Shown in pieces: positions 36,801 through 50,400 of a stretch of 64,000 bases of DNA. The notes beneath the pieces are model-generated. The model saw nothing but the letters and a program-made list of their open reading frames with translations. It ran no database searches and was not told where the DNA came from. Both the position numbers and the translations under genes were made by a program. Each line of letters opens with the position of its first letter. Within the stretch, counting starts at the first letter, position 1. This stretch comes from Selaginella moellendorffii (lineage: Eukaryota > Streptophyta > Lycopodiopsida > Selaginellales > Selaginellaceae): NCBI RefSeq assembly GCF_000143415.4, contig NW_003314427.1, forward strand, positions 62,001 through 126,000, in the 5' to 3' direction.

Positions 36801-38270
36801 GTGTTAGAGCTTGAAAAATGGAGATAACAAAAAAGCTAAAAGCTTTATTTGGACCAATAGAAGAAAATAAGATGGAGTGTAATTGTTTTTATTGCCATAA
36901 AGTTTTGGACATCATGGCAAAGATTGTCTTTTTATGAAGGTGCTAATGTGAATATGGAATTCATTATAAATACAACTCAAGAGTTTCCTATGGTGGCTCT
37001 TCCACATCTGGTGGTTAAAGTTTAAGAACCAAAATTTTAAGTTCATATCAACTCTCTGAAGTTTAATGGTTTTGTATACAATCAACTTGTGAAAGGTAAA
37101 AAAGACATTTAGGGTAATGAGATTAGCATTCTTTTTCATCCAAGTGCTATTAACAACTTTTTTAGCTCCAAGGTGATATAGAACTTTAGTTTATTTATGA
37201 AAAAGAATTTGGTAATCTACAAAGTAGTTATGGCCTTTGGACAAAGCATTCATGTTTATGGTGAATAAACTCTAAATGTTCTTTTATTGATTTAGAGATT
37301 ACCATCTTTCATCCTAGGTTATGGATTTTAGTCATATAGATGTTCTTCTTAGAAAGGAATGGTTTTATGACAAGAAGCTAAAGATTGATTGAGAGTGCAA
37401 TGTTCTATATATTGAAGTTGGTGGCATTGTGAAAGAAATTGTTAGGACAGACAATAATGATACTCTATTGATTATTGGTGAAGCATGAGATAGCTAATTT
37501 TTTCATGGTATACCCATTTTTTTTCTAATATAATCATGTTTGATTTGGAGGATGTTCATGAACATAAAGCTCATATGAACTACATTTAGGAGGAGTTTTG
37601 TAATACTAGATGAGTTACTTGATGATTTGCCCTCAGAACATGGGATTTAATATAAGATTGACTTGGTTCTTGGAGTTACTCCTTATCATTGACAGCCAAC
37701 TCATACTAATCCTGCTAAATTTAAGGACAACTTCTTGAGTACCTTCAGATAAGTTAGCTTTTTTTGTCTACCCTAGTGGTGATAGTTAAAAAGAAAAATG
37801 GTACATGGCATCTTTATATGAACTACAAGGGATTAAATGGTAGGATAGTGAAAAATATGTTCCCATTATATCAATTATTTTCTCAATCATCTTTATGGTG
37901 CTTAGTATTTTACAAAAATTGATTTAAGATAAAGGTATTATCAGATTTGTGTAAAGTCAGAAGATGTTTGAAGACCAAATTCCACATGACAACAGGTCAA
38001 TATGAGTTTTTAGTGATGCTATTTGACTTTTTAGAAGTTAAGTTTTACAGCTTTACTTGGGGAAGTTTATAATTAGTTATTTTGATAATATCTTAATGTT
38101 TAACTCTATAGTGGAGGAACATGAGATGCATATGCAAAGTTATCCAAGTATGAGTTTTTCTTGGAAGAGATTGGATATTTTAAACATTTGACTTTAGTGT
38201 ATAGTGTGAGAGTTAATCCTACAAAGATTCAAGTCATAGTTGATTGACTTATACCTTTGACAGTGCATGA
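36800..38270 (+). pseudogene. Gypsy gag-protease-RT remnant
   Basis: In succession on the plus strand: a zinc-knuckle-like patch (about 36870-36930), the protease region (ILDLSHIDVLLRKEW-like, about 37310-37400), LPSEHGI and HTNPAKF of the RT N-terminus (about 37630-37730), and YEFFLEEIGYFKHL, RVNPTKIQVIVD of the RT-RNase H connection (about 38140-38250). Different family from the long element. Stops in every frame. Confidence 0.6.
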
Positions 38271-38279
38271 TATTGTAAT

Positions 38280-39735
38280 TTCCTTTGTATATTGAGTAGT
38301 GGGAGATCCCTAACTATGCCTAGATGCTCAACACTTTACTGATCTCATGCTTTAGATGTATCTCCAAAACTCCATCTCTTCTCCCTGGCTTTTATACAAT
38401 ACCCAAGAATATTCCAGAAATTGGAATATTCTTTAGTTCTCTCGCTCTCTCTCAGGTGGCTAATGGCTCATGGATATGGCTTGCATTCCAATAGGTGACC
38501 ACGGTGGATCGAACATGCTTGCTGCATGAAGAGAAGCTCTCAGTCAAATGGTCTGATGTGATACCCATATTAGAGAACTATAAAAACTAGAGAAACCAAA
38601 ATAAAGAAAAGAAACAAAGGAAATGGAAAAAGGATAGAGTTTAGAGTTATAGGGAAAACCACATGGGGAAAACTGTGAGTGCAAACTGAACCCAAGTCTA
38701 TAAAGAAAAAGGAGAGAAAACCAAAGAAAATTAATGAAAATTGTGAAGACAGTGATTAGTGGAAAAAATAAATATAGAGAAGAGAATGGAAATCAAAGCT
38801 AGAAGAAGCACTCACTTGGATCACAACCTTATGGGTTCTCAAGCGTTCAGGAAGTTCTTCAAGTCGCCCAAGCTTGCAATGGAAAGATGAGAGAGATGTG
38901 TGTTTGGGATTTGGATAAGAAAAAGGTGTGGATGATGGGAAAAGGTGGTAGAAGGAACTGTGGATGTCAGGACTAGTAGCTGTGGTGTTGGAGTGCTTTG
39001 TGCATGTGATCACAATTGTTGCAATTGATGGTAAAATTTTATTGCTCCTTTTTGGTGGTGGGTACACCATCCATCCACCATGCCTGGGTTCTTGTGTGTG
39101 CATTAGGTCCAACCAGCTGGGAGAAATCAGCTTCTAAAGTTGAGATTTATGGTGGTTATCTATTTTTGTTGATCCACTTTGTAACTTGACTTTTGTATGT
39201 TCAAACTTGTTGAAACTCTACTGGCAGCTTTGTATGATCTGTCCCAATATAGTGATGGTTAAAAGTCCCAAAACTATAGTGTGCATGGCAAGATATGGAT
39301 GAAAATGTGAATTGGGCAAATGTAGCAAAAGATAGACAATAGTGTGGGAAGTGACTGTGACTGTGAAAGATGGGTATGAGTGAATCAAAGTGGTGAGAGT
39401 GGGATGTTGGAGAATGTGATATAGATTAAGGAGAAAAAGGAGTGATGCATAGCTTGGTAAACCTTGAGATCCCGGACGAAAGAGAGTAATGCCACCTCGA
39501 GAATTGGGATCCAAGAAAGAGACTTCTTCACAGTGATTAGGATCCTGGAAATTACAAAGAAAAGTAAAATATGAAAAGGAAAGAAAAAAGAAAAGAAAAA
39601 AAAGAAAAGAGTCACCATGTGAAGCGTTTGAGGAAGCAGTGATCTTATGCATATTGGAGCATGACACCATTTTCATCTGAGAGAACATAGGCACCCCCGC
39701 CAATGTGCCGTGTCATAAAAGAATGGCCCAGTCTA
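38280..39735. other. No recognised gene
   Basis: AT-rich, with minus-strand open frames (39112-38756, 39703-39218). Neither shows a known domain. Probably retroelement non-coding sequence. Confidence 0.45.
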
Positions 39736-39739
39736 TAGT

Positions 39740-41690
39740 GGTGAGAACCTGAAAGTTGGAGTGTGGTTCTAGAGCTTCACTAAGTTGCCATGTTAGAATG
39801 GGCTGGCACGACATGAGATTGGTCTTGTTGTGTCTTGAGTTTGAGTTTGGTGCATTGGGCATGTCCTGCAGATATCTGAAGTTGTTCTTCCAGAGATAGA
39901 ATCTCCCATGCTCAGGCCTGTAGTATGTCCTCCATTATCCCAAACGGTGCCTCATGATGAAGAGAGAACAGAAGCAAGGGAACATGAAGCTCAATGGGGA
40001 GTATAGCTTCTGTCCCATACACCAAAGAGAATGGTGTTGCTGCAACTAATGTCTTGCACATTGTCTTAAATGCCTAGAGTACTGTGCAGAGATGTTTGTG
40101 CCATCTCTGAGGATGTCTGTCCACCAACTTTGCTGGCACTACCTTCATGATCTTGTTGTTGGATTCAGCCTGTCCTTTGGATTGAGGAAAATAGCTGCTA
40201 CTATGGACATGTTGAATCTTCAAGAGCTGGAGAAGGTGTTGAACGACCTGGCCTAGAAATCCTCCACCTTTGTCACTGTGGGGATGCTGAAGTGACACAC
40301 AATGTGCTCATAGATGAACTTTGCTGTTGAGTACTAATCTACACATCTGAGGGGAACAGCCTCAATCCATTTCGTGAAGTTTTGCAATGAGGAGATAGCA
40401 ATGTCCAATGAAGCTGAGAGGAGATGTTGGGCTGAAAAAATCTAGGCCCCACTTGAAGAATGGACTTGACGAAGACATGGGATGCTGCTCCTAGGGTTGT
40501 GTTGTTGGCATTATAAACCCTGTTGTGCATACTCCTTGGTGTCCTTGTGGATTGTTGGCCAGAAGTTGCCATGTAGAAGGAGTTGTGCTCTTATGTGAAA
40601 AGCTTAGTAGAGCAAGAATCTCAGTCACTATGACACATCGGAGAAGAAGGCCCTGAGCAATACGATGGTATAGTGTGCTGTTGAAGGCAATAGTCTCGGA
40701 CCTGCCACTGCAAAGCTTGTTGTTCCAAGTGTGGGAGGTCTGATGGAGTGCCTATCTCCAAATACTTCGCTACATTCTCCAAAGCTGTCAGCACTACAAA
40801 CATCATCTCTGTTGTCACAGCAATTGTGAACTGATTGGGATTGAGTACACGTTGCTTTTTGAGGATAAACTTTGGTTGGAACTCCTGGATGGTGGAGATC
40901 CAGGTAGTCTTACACCTGATCTTCCTCACCTCATCCTGGAAGCCATCATTGCTTGCTTTCTTGATCCTGCGGTTTCTTGTTCGATTTCCTCCTCGAGTTC
41001 CAAAGCAAACTCATTTTCTTCCTGGTTCAATTTGCTGCTCTAGCTCCATGGCAAACTATCCAACTCATCTTGGGCCCGTTGTGGATCACTCCTCCCCTTC
41101 AAGACCCAAAAGCATCCTCACTGTTGTCCATTTTGAAATCTTTTCAGGAATTCCTTGAGATCCTCATCTTCCTCACTGGAATCGATGTGGACTTCCTCCC
41201 TACCTGTGCCACATGTGTGCTGGAGCAGGGTTCATGTTCAATATCTTCCATGAGAAGCTCGAGAAAGACAAAGCGTTGGTGTCAAAGCCCTAGCAACGAC
41301 TAGTCGCTGCCGGTCAACAGTGACTGCAGTCACCAGGGAACTTTAGCCATTAAGCCCTTGCTATTGCTGCTGTTGCTTGGTTCTCTTTTTGGGGCATTTC
41401 ATGCTGACATTACAATTTTTCTTGGCATTTGTAGTGCAACTGTGTGTGAATTTATGTTGTAACAAGGCTAGATAATTTGATGATTGTTGAATTTGTCAAA
41501 CTTTCCTTGTTAATAGCAATGCTGTTGTTTCAATTTATCCTCAACACTCCCAAATGAGACATGTGGCTGTGAAGTTGAAAAGTCCCAGACTGGGTAATCT
41601 TTTGAGATGGTGTAAATTGTTGATGATCACTTGGAGTTACTTGACAATCAAAAATCTCAAGAGAAATAAAAATAAAGGTTTTAAATTGCA
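39740..41690 (-). mobile_element. Gypsy-type element remnant (LTR/leader, gag, integrase) next to ceramidase
   Basis: Minus strand, right to left: a leader or LTR-like stretch (about 41690-41330) that is also found at 54990-55490; a gag-like part (about 41300-40840) with MELEQQIEP and LELEEEIEQET; then integrase (about 40600-39990) with FWPTIHKDTKEYAQQ, SDKGGGFLGQ and SSSYFPQSKGQAESNNKI, ending with FSLVYGTEAILP-like sequence. Protease and RT are missing, so the copy is internally deleted. It starts right at the 3' end of the ceramidase gene. Confidence 0.65.
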
Positions 41691-41732
41691 TAACACTGAC
41701 CTTTAATAAACTGTTACAAGTTCACGTATATA

Positions 41733-44260
41733 CTATACGATGACAAATTCACTGGAGATTCCCGTGAAGTTGTCAATCTTTCCCATGAGAGCTTTGGAGG
41801 CGCCAAAGAGTCGAAGCCTATACGTCCCTGCCAATGCATCCTTTGGAACTTTCCATTTGATTGTTGCCGACGGTCTCTTCCACACGAACTGGACGCTCCA
41901 GTCATCGTCGTCGTAAGCTGGAGTCCAAACGCCTGGAGCACTTTGGAACTCCACCATGGTGTAGCTTGCCTCCGTCATAAGGTTGTTCCTCGGGGAGCCG
42001 GACCAGAAGGTGGCCTCCACGCTGTCCCCAGCTCTAAACGAAGCGTTCCTGGCGACATCTCTGCTGACGTCTCCAAATTTGATGCCGGCTGGAGTGGTGT
42101 CTGGGATCACTTCTGGGAGTAAGGAGATTTGCTTACTGATCAAGTCCGGTGGTGATGGTCCTTTGGCAACTTGAGTGTCGAGAACTAGTGCCTCGGCTAG
42201 CTTCTTAAACTCTTGAATATAAGCACTCAGTGTGTGAGGCCCATACAACGTCGAAGCACCCTATAAAAACATTTGCTTAAGCCTCTCGAAACAAGGAAGA
42301 TCCGTTAGTTACCTCGTAGCGTTGGATCTGATACTCCTCAAAAGTTGTCACGTAGGATGAATAGGCATTCGTGAGGCCCGATATAACAATCCGAACTTCT
42401 TTGTCATACTTTCCGTTGCTCTTCTCGACCAAGGTAGCCTTCACTGCATCTTTCAAGCGTCGTCCAGCCATGGTGGTAAACTCTGGGCATAGCAAATTAA
42501 AGTCGTCAATTATAGCGTTGTCCAATTGATAGCGGAAAGTGTGTTACCAGAAGGGACTGATAAAATGAAGAGTTGGCCAACTTGGAGGATCTGGATTGGA
42601 AGGATCGCTGGCTGCAAGAATCACTTAGATGCAAAAGAAAATAAATTCTGGAACTTCTTACAGCCCAGTCATACGGAAAAAGCATCTCTCCAGTGTCGAG
42701 AAGAACTGGTTTCGGGCTTTGACAGGCTACTTGCTTTTCGGTTGGTTTCCTCAGCAAGTCACGAACAGCTTTCCAGAATGGATTTCCCTGTAATTTCAGG
42801 TCAGCTCCAAATCGAGAACGAATACAGCAACTTACGTCAGTGTCTCCTTGCTTGAAGTCAAAAGCTCCTGGCCCGTCTGTCGTCCCAGCAGCAAAACTAA
42901 ATCCCATGGCAGCAGGACAAGTCGTCGCCGACTGTGCTGCTATGCTAATGTTGGTAAAATCTACGTAGCTTTGTCTGTAATTCACTGGTCCCTTCAGCAA
43001 ATCTTTTGCATTCGCAAACAGCTCGATTGCGCTTTCCATCTGTCGCGTTGCTATAATCTCTGTGCTGGCAAAGTGGTCTGGGTAACTGGAATACAAAAGC
43101 TATAGGCGCAGAAGTGTCATCAAACGTAAAAACTCACCCTGGTCCTCGAGCAATGCACAACTCGTTGCTACCGTTACAAGTGCTATGGTTGAAATCGCAG
43201 CGTAGATTTGTGTCGCCACAGAAGGCACCTAGAGTATTTGGAGATACGTCGCCTTCATTTGTCTGGGCAAAAGCGGCCACAAAAGAAGTCTTGCTCCTCA
43301 CACGACTTGTGTTGGCTGAAGGCTCCCGCTTCACTGATCGATGGTCAAACCAGTCTTCCATAAAGCGAGAAGCAGCACCTTTGTTGTCACCGCTTACCAA
43401 AGTATTCGTGTTGTTCATTGAAGTACAGTGGACAGGAAACCAGTTCACAGTGCCAACAGGACCATGCTGCGCGTCTACAAGCTTCAAAAGAAGCATGCTT
43501 TTGTCGACGTCGTACTTGTATCTCTTTCTTTCTTCGGCAGGGTTGTTTAAATAAGCACTGGGGCTTCTGTTGATGTTAGCATCCAAAATTTCTCCTGAAA
43601 AAGAGGGGGAAAAAATAAAAAAACATAAAGTGTGAGGAGGCTATTCAACGCAGACTTGAAAGATAACCTTCGTTCACGAAGATCGAACCGGGCTTCAAGT
43701 TGTGATGAGCTTGAGTGATACTTGCCACGGCCCCGTCAACAATAGCATCAAATGACTGTTTCACGAATCCGAGGGATGTTATACTATACAGGAGGTACTG
43801 CAAGTAGCCACCGGGTCCTGAATGCGTATGTATACCACTCAATGCCACATTCTTCTCAGTGTACAAATCCCCGTACCTGGAGTCAGCAATGAGAGAGCAT
43901 TTCACAATAGCTAGCTCATTACCTTGTCTTGAGCTTGGAAAGCACAGCAGTAGTCACAGCTTGCGAGGCCATGCACGCGTCGAGGCTCACGTAGGCGATC
44001 CTGTTCCCGTCGTTTCCTGCTTCTGCAACGATGAAGGCTCTCGATCTTAGCCTGAGATGAATTCCCGCAGCATTCTGTTTTGGATTTGCGTATCCCATCA
44101 TGTTGACATCGGCTGCAGGACCTGTTATGTCGTAGCTCCCCGCTCCAAGAAGATAGTCCGCTTTGCAACGGTAGACCATCAAGGATGCTACAAGGAAAAC
44201 AAGCATCTTGAAAAACGCCCCCGAAAATACATGCTGATCAACAGCTCGTTTCGACTCCAT
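41733..44260 (-). CDS. Neutral ceramidase
   Basis: Eight exons on the minus strand: 43923-44260, 43668-43876, 43138-43594, 42836-43085, 42662-42787, 42548-42611, 42313-42482, 41733-42260; 2142 bp, 713 aa, close to the usual plant length; introns 46-73 bp. The enzyme hydrolyses ceramide to sphingosine and fatty acid, typically secreted or in ER/Golgi. Seen: signal-anchor-like segment MLVFLVASLMVYRC (about residues 19-32), metal-binding GIHTHSGPGGY (about 126-136), VHCTSMNNTNT, and the nucleophile motif NEGDVSPN (about 295-302). The C-terminal domain ends in FVIV. The ATG at 44260 is the first in frame; one at 44206 directly before the signal segment is the alternative. All exons join in frame and the active-site motifs are intact, so the gene looks functional. 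Fragments of its last exon recur at 15205 and 54788. Confidence 0.93.
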
Positions 44261-44613
44261 AATTTTGGCTTGAGCCTCGCACAAACCGTCGTCGACAGCG
44301 ACCAAAGAACGAGCATTTGGCTTGCCGTCTGAGCTGGACGAGTCTCTTTCTTGGATCGATTAGGCCAAGAACTATGCACGAGAGGAGATGAAGCGTTCAG
44401 CTTGTCATATACGATGTCCGGAAAGATCCTAACGAAAACGACAAGGATCAGAACAATAAGATGCTAAATCGACTTGCCTGATTCTTCTGGCATTTCGGAA
44501 AAGAAAGAACAAAAGGTTTCAAACAAGATGCTGCATCCACCAACTTATGAATGACGATGAAAATTTACCAACCAGGTAAGTGTTTTTTTTCTCCCTCCAG
44601 AGCAAAGGACTAC

Positions 44614-46574
44614 TCAAACAAGCGCTGACAGTTGTCTCCTCAAATTGTCAGATTCTCCACACGGCCCGATTAATCTGTCTAGACGATCTGGAAGCACGGA
44701 GAATATTTAAAAAGGAACGTTTGCGAGAATAAAGAAAAAAAAAATACTCACCATTGAGCTGGAGAAGTGCTTTCCCAATATCAGTAAGAAAACCGTTCCA
44801 CTCTGCGTTGTTGCTTTTCGTGGAGGTCGGGTCGTCTTTAAACTCCACCAACTTGCGGGCGGGGGCGCATGAGAAGTGCTGTAAGTCATCAGTGCTAGTT
44901 GCGTCACTGCTATAACCCACTGGCCTTTCGGCGGTTGACCATCTCAAGTCATCAGTGCTAGTGCTACAAGAGATACACCTGTTGCCGTCTTGATCATCGT
45001 GATTCCAACTTGACGGCTCCAAGTTGAGGGAGCTCGGCGTGACCGGTGTGACTGGCGAGAAGGGCGCTGTTTCAAGCGAAGAAAGTAGTGACTGAGAGGC
45101 CAGCTTTGTGTTCGATAAGAGCGAATTTGTCCTTGTCCCTAATGAGTACCTCTCCGCATCGGATACTCTCTTTGCTTTTGGTGTGCACACCCCCTGCCCT
45201 GTGAGCTCCTTTCTCGAGGGCCAACTCTTCCTCTTCCACTTTCGACTGTAGTGCCTAGTTGGAGACTTCGTGGAGACGGGAAATCGTGATTCTGTTGCAT
45301 ACTGCCCCTTCTCGAGAACTCCCAAAAGAGAGGACTTTCCACTTTCCCTGAGGTCAACGAACTTTAGAATCCCCCACTCGCTCATGACATCGTTGAGCAG
45401 TTTCTGGCTCTCGAGATCCAGGTTATTTCCCCTGACATCCAGTGCTGGCAGACAAAAATCCACAACAAACAAGATCAGATTCTGGGGACTCATGATGGAG
45501 AATATATCTTATTACCTTCGATGGATGGCCCAAGGCGGAATATCGTACACATTTCCCTCACGGACGCTACTGTTAAGATGTTCCACGACAGATCGAGAAC
45601 CCGCAGCCCGCATCTGTTCACACTGCGGCCTGGCATTTGTCTGTAGACGCGCAGGCTGTTTTGCCAATCTTCTTGAATTTTCCGAGACAGATTTGCCTGT
45701 CGCATGGCCAAACACGATAGAGAAAAAGGAAGAAAACCATAGAATGGAATAAATAAATCACAGACCTTGAGGATAGATGTCAAAACTGGAGCTACAGCAT
45801 CAGTAAGATTGCATCCTGCAAGACAGAGCACCTGCAGGGATGCACAATCACGAAATCCTCTAGCCTGCGTAATTTGATCACTCGAAAACAACATCAGTGT
45901 TTAGTCAGAGGCAAAATGCTTTCTTTTCATCTTACCAGGAGATGAAGGTTAGAATCTCCAAGCCCACTGTTTGCAAAAGACAGACGCTTTAGTGTCTTGG
46001 ACAAGCCTGAAAGAACCATAGACCATCTTTAAGCCTTTTCCAAGTTCAAGAAAAACACGAAAAAAGTTTAGGCCTAGCTTACATAGCGCATGAACGAGAA
46101 GCTGTAAGTCTCGTTTACACAAAGAAAATCCAAGCTCCAAATGCTGCAGCCACCCCCCTGAAGAGACTGACCACGCCAAAGCTCTGGAAAAGAACAATGT
46201 AAGAAGTAAAAAAAAAAAACACTAAAAGAAAGAAATCACTGACCTGGAGAAGTTGAACATGGCGTCAGCATGTCTGGGACTGAGAAAGGTGAATCGAGGC
46301 TCTGAGGAACACCAAAATCTTCCATCATAGACAAAAAAAAAATCACTGGCGCTTACCAGCGTTGCGGCCAATCGAAAGCTCCAAGCTCGAAATCCTGCCG
46401 TCCTTGAGCGCCAGCGCAAGGGACGCGAAATCCGAGGCCTTCAACTCCTGCAAATCCCTCTGCCAGGCAAGAAACACGGATTACCCCCCTAGCTCCCGGC
46501 GATCGACCCATCCCTAGCTAGGAAGCGCGAATCCCATCGCTCACCTTGACGCTTTGAACGGCCGGAGAGCGCAT
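44614..46574 (-). CDS. CEP78-like leucine-rich-repeat centrosomal/basal-body protein
   Basis: Nine exons: 46545-46574, 46357-46459, 46244-46301, 46083-46183, 45936-46006, 45766-45864, 45516-45696, 44752-45444, 44614-44687; 1410 bp, 469 aa, all phases consistent. Residues about 75-235 are leucine-rich repeats (LQHLELGFSLCKRDLQLL, LKRLSFANSGLGDSNLHLL, LQVLCLAGCNLTD, LRVLDLSWN, ALDVRGNNL). Between repeats lies IQEDWQNSLRVYRQ (about 161-174), which matches the conserved ETWAESLR-type insertion of CEP78 and makes the call more specific than 'LRR protein'. The C-terminal half is Ser/Thr-rich and probably disordered. CEP78 acts at centrioles and basal bodies and in cilium assembly; land plants with flagellate sperm keep such genes. 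No frame damage seen. Remaining doubt: this is recognised from memory of the family, not a search. Confidence 0.72.
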
Positions 46575-47438
46575 TTTTCCTCGTCGACGTTAGGGCTAAA
46601 CAGAGGACACGTGGGCAAGTTAGGGTTAGGGCAAGCGCGTTATTTTAACCTCCTTTTTGGCGCACAAAGAATGATGTCCCGGAAAACCGTTGGAGGACGG
46701 CACCACCATCCATTTTTTCCGCACGAATGATTCCATTCCATGCCCCCCACATAATTGAGCCCTAATTTCCCTTTTTCCTTCTCTCTGAGGCCACGAAATC
46801 GCCCCTTGGCAATTTCGTGGCTTAGAAATCCTTTGACAAAATCTCGCTACCAAATGCTTGCGTCTTTGCTTCAAGCTTTCCCATCCCATCCAATCCAAAC
46901 GCTTCTTATCTACAATGCCTGTGGTGCCAAAAAAGAGGGCAAAAATCTTCTGCGTCCACAGGAATTTCTCCTCTTTTTCTCCAACTTTCTCTCTCGATCG
47001 CGCGCTCGTAATAATGCAGCCGTGAGCGTGGGTGTTTTATCGCTCTCCAGATTTTACCCTCGCCCGGTATAATGGCATATGCCTTGGGAGATGCGCTCCC
47101 AAATTGGGAAGAAGCTCTTGGAGCAAAATTTTTAGCCGCTCTCCCCAATTTTTTTTTCCCCCTCGCCTCCTTTTCCTTTTTTTCCCGTTCGCTGTAAACT
47201 ATAAAGCTCTCGCTCGCTCCCGAGGTTTGGTTTGGTTACTAGGATTTCTTTCTTCTTGTGCTTCCTCTCATCGCCATCGCTTCGTCGCTCTTGCGTCCTC
47301 TCTCTTTTTTCCTCCTCTCTCTCGCGGCGCTGGCACTGTGCGATTGAGCGATTGATGATCGGCCAAATCGGCCTCGAATAGCGATCGATTGATCGCGGGT
47401 TCGATTCGATCCCGTAATATTTCGATCGATCGATCCCA
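46575..47438. promoter_or_regulatory. Shared intergenic region, CEP78-like / TPS1
   Basis: Divergent 5' region. Near the CEP78-like start are a G-box within GACACGTGGGC (CACGTG 46608-46613), which is also an ABRE-like core, and a telomere-like TTAGGGTTAGGG (46620-46631, a telo-box AACCCTAA on the minus strand). The TPS1 side is CT-rich with GATCGATC stretches (47400-47436). No clear TATA box on either side. Confidence 0.5.
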
Positions 47439-50400
47439 ATGCCGCAGTATCCACCTCTCAATTCCCAGGACGATGATCCAGCCGGCAAGCCCCAGCCGCG
47501 GCGCAAGGAGGCGGCAGTAGCAGCGGCGGCGCCATTCGTCCCGCCCAATCTCAATCTCCCGCCCTCGCTCGCCTCCTCCCGGGTGGAGCGCCTCGTCCGC
47601 GAGAGGCAGCTGCGGCGGAGCGAGCGCGCATCGGCATCCGAGGACGCCATCGACGAGGACGACGCCGCGGATCAGCCGCAAGAACAGCCGCCGGCCGATA
47701 ATATTTCGCTCGAGCAACAGCCGCGCGACGATAATCCGCCGCCATCGCAGCAGCAGCAGGAGGATCTTCCGGCCGATCAGGGAGGGGGCGAGAAGCAGCG
47801 CCTGCTTGTAGTCGCGAATCGATTGCCCGTGTCGGCGACGAGGAAGGGGGACACACAATGGAGCTTGGAAGTCAGTGCTGGAGGGCTTGTCAGCGCATTG
47901 CTTGGTACGTTGTGTTCTTCCATTCTTCTCTCCTTCTAGCTACCTAGGGCATTTAAATGGGAGCGAGTACCCTAAATTTGCTCTCTTTGAACAGGAGTGA
48001 AGCAGTTCCAGGTCATCTGGATTGGCTGGCCTGGCGTCTACGTCCAAGACGATGTGGGGCGTCAGTCGCTGGCGCAAGCTCTCGAAGAGAAGGTAAGCCT
48101 TTGCTGGATCGAATTTCTTTCTTGGTAGGAGTCGTATCGTCTTCCAATTTCCATGAGTGAATTAGAGGAGTTCATCGTTTTTTTTGCTAGATTCTATGAG
48201 CCAGCTATGCATTCTTTGTTGTTGTTGTGCTTCTTCTTCTTCCGGAAGGGACTCTTGTACACTGCCTGAATTTTTTTTCCCTTTCTGTTAAATTCTTTGC
48301 AGGGATTTGTCGGGGTTTTGCTCGATGAGACCACGGTCGATCAGTATTATAATGGCTACTGCAACAACGTTTTGTGGCCACTGTTTCACTACATTGGGCT
48401 TCGTCAGGAGGACAGGCTTGCCGCTACCCGGAGCTTGCAGTCGCAATTTAACGCGTACAAGCGTGCTAACCGGCTGTTTGCGGATGCAGTCATCAAAAAC
48501 TACCAGGAAGGAGATTTCGTTTGGTGCCATGATTATCATCTCATGGTTCTTCCGAGCTATCTCAAGGAGTATAACAGCCACATGAAAGTGGGATGGTTCC
48601 TTCATACGCCTTTTCCTTCCTCCGAGATTTATAGAACTTTGCCACTGCGCGCAGAGTTGCTCCAGGGAGTTCTTGCAGCAGACTTAGTCGGGTAAGCTTT
48701 CTCGTTTATTCATGCGACTTCACGTTTTCATCGAGCATTGCTCCTGTTATGTAGATTTCACACCTACGACTATGCAAGGCATTTCGTCAGCGCCTGCACA
48801 AGGATACTGGGCCTGGAAGGTACTCCCGAGGGAGTGGAAGATCAAGGAAAGATAACCCGAGTTGCAGCGGTACTGCCCGTCTACCCTTATATTCAGACGC
48901 TCTGATTTTTCAAGTTTGTAGTTCCCTGTTGGAATCGACTCCGAGAGGTTCACTCACGCCGTGGAGACGGAAGCTGTAAAGCAACATATTCAGGAGTTGA
49001 GCGCTCGCTTTGCTGGGCGCAAGGTTTGACTCTTTGTATCAGCGAAACTAGTCTTTTACGTGTTTTTGCATACCAGGTTATGCTCGGCGTAGACAGGCTT
49101 GACATGATTAAAGGAATTCCGCAAAAATTGCTTGCCTTCGAAAAGTTTTTAGAGGAGAATCCAGAGTGGCGTGACAAGGTTATTTTGGTCCAAATTGCTG
49201 TTCCGACGAGGACGGACGTGTTGGAATGTATGGCTCTTTTGCTTTTCTGTATTTTGCATTCTAAAGTCTTTCTTCCTTGGCAGACCAGAAGCTAGCAAGT
49301 CAGGTTCATGAGATAGTTGGTCGCATCAACGGTCGTTATGGATCTCTTACGACGGTCCCGATTCACCACCTTGTAAGGTTTTAAATTCCATCGCCTTGGA
49401 AGATATCCATAAATGTCTAATGCAGGATCGATCAATGAAGTTTCCAGAGTTGTGTGCCCTTTACGCCATCACCGGTGCGTTTTTCTTTGATTTGTTCTTT
49501 CTCGTTTTTCTTTCTGTTTTGTTTTTCTTTATCCGCTCAATTATTGTGTGAACAGATGTGTTGCTTGTCACTTCGCTGCGGGATGGCATGAACCTTGTGA
49601 GCTACGAGTTTGTGGCTTGTCAAAATGTCAAGAAAGGCGCTCTTGTTCTTAGCGAGGTACGTTCTCTCTTAGTAGTGCTAATTAAGAATGCTGGTGAACT
49701 ATAGTTTGCAGGCGCTGCTCAATCTCTTGGTGCTGGCTCCATCCTGATAAACCCTTGGAACATCATTGAATCTGCCAACGCAATTGCGGAAGCACTGAAC
49801 ATGCCAGAGGAGGAAAGGGAAGAACGCCATCGTCATAACTTCATGCACGTTACGACTCATAGTGCTCAGGTGTGGGCAGAAACGTTTACGAGGCAAGTTC
49901 TACTCTTTTCTTTTCTTTTTTTAAACTCACGCACCTATTCAACCAGTGAAATGAACGACTCTATTTTGGAGGCTGAGTTGCGTACTCTGCACATTCCTCC
50001 CCAACTGCCAACGGAAAAGGCCATCGCTAACTATTCAGCATCGAAGAATCGTCTCATGATTCTGGTAACGTAGTGCTATATTTCACCATCATAAACTGAC
50101 GGCTGCCTGCGATCCAGGGATTCAACTCTACGTTAACTGCGCAAATTGAAGCTCCACGTGGAAGAGCCCCTGATCAAATTAGAGAGATGAAGATACGCCT
50201 GCATCCTAATCTCAAAGAGGTGTTCAACGTCTTATGCACTGATCCAAAGACCACTATAGTAATTCTGAGCGGAAGCGAGCGTGCCGTATTGGATGAGGTA
50301 CTTCGCTGTTCTATTGGAGTATAGGATCACTCGCGATATTTTGCAGGCCTTTGGCGAGTTTGACATGTGGCTGGCAGCAGAGAATGGGATGTTTCTTCGC

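Noticed and set aside
47132-47858. Minus-strand ORFs of 101-196 codons
   Set aside because: Antisense shadows of the GC-rich first exon of TPS1, rich in Arg and Ala.
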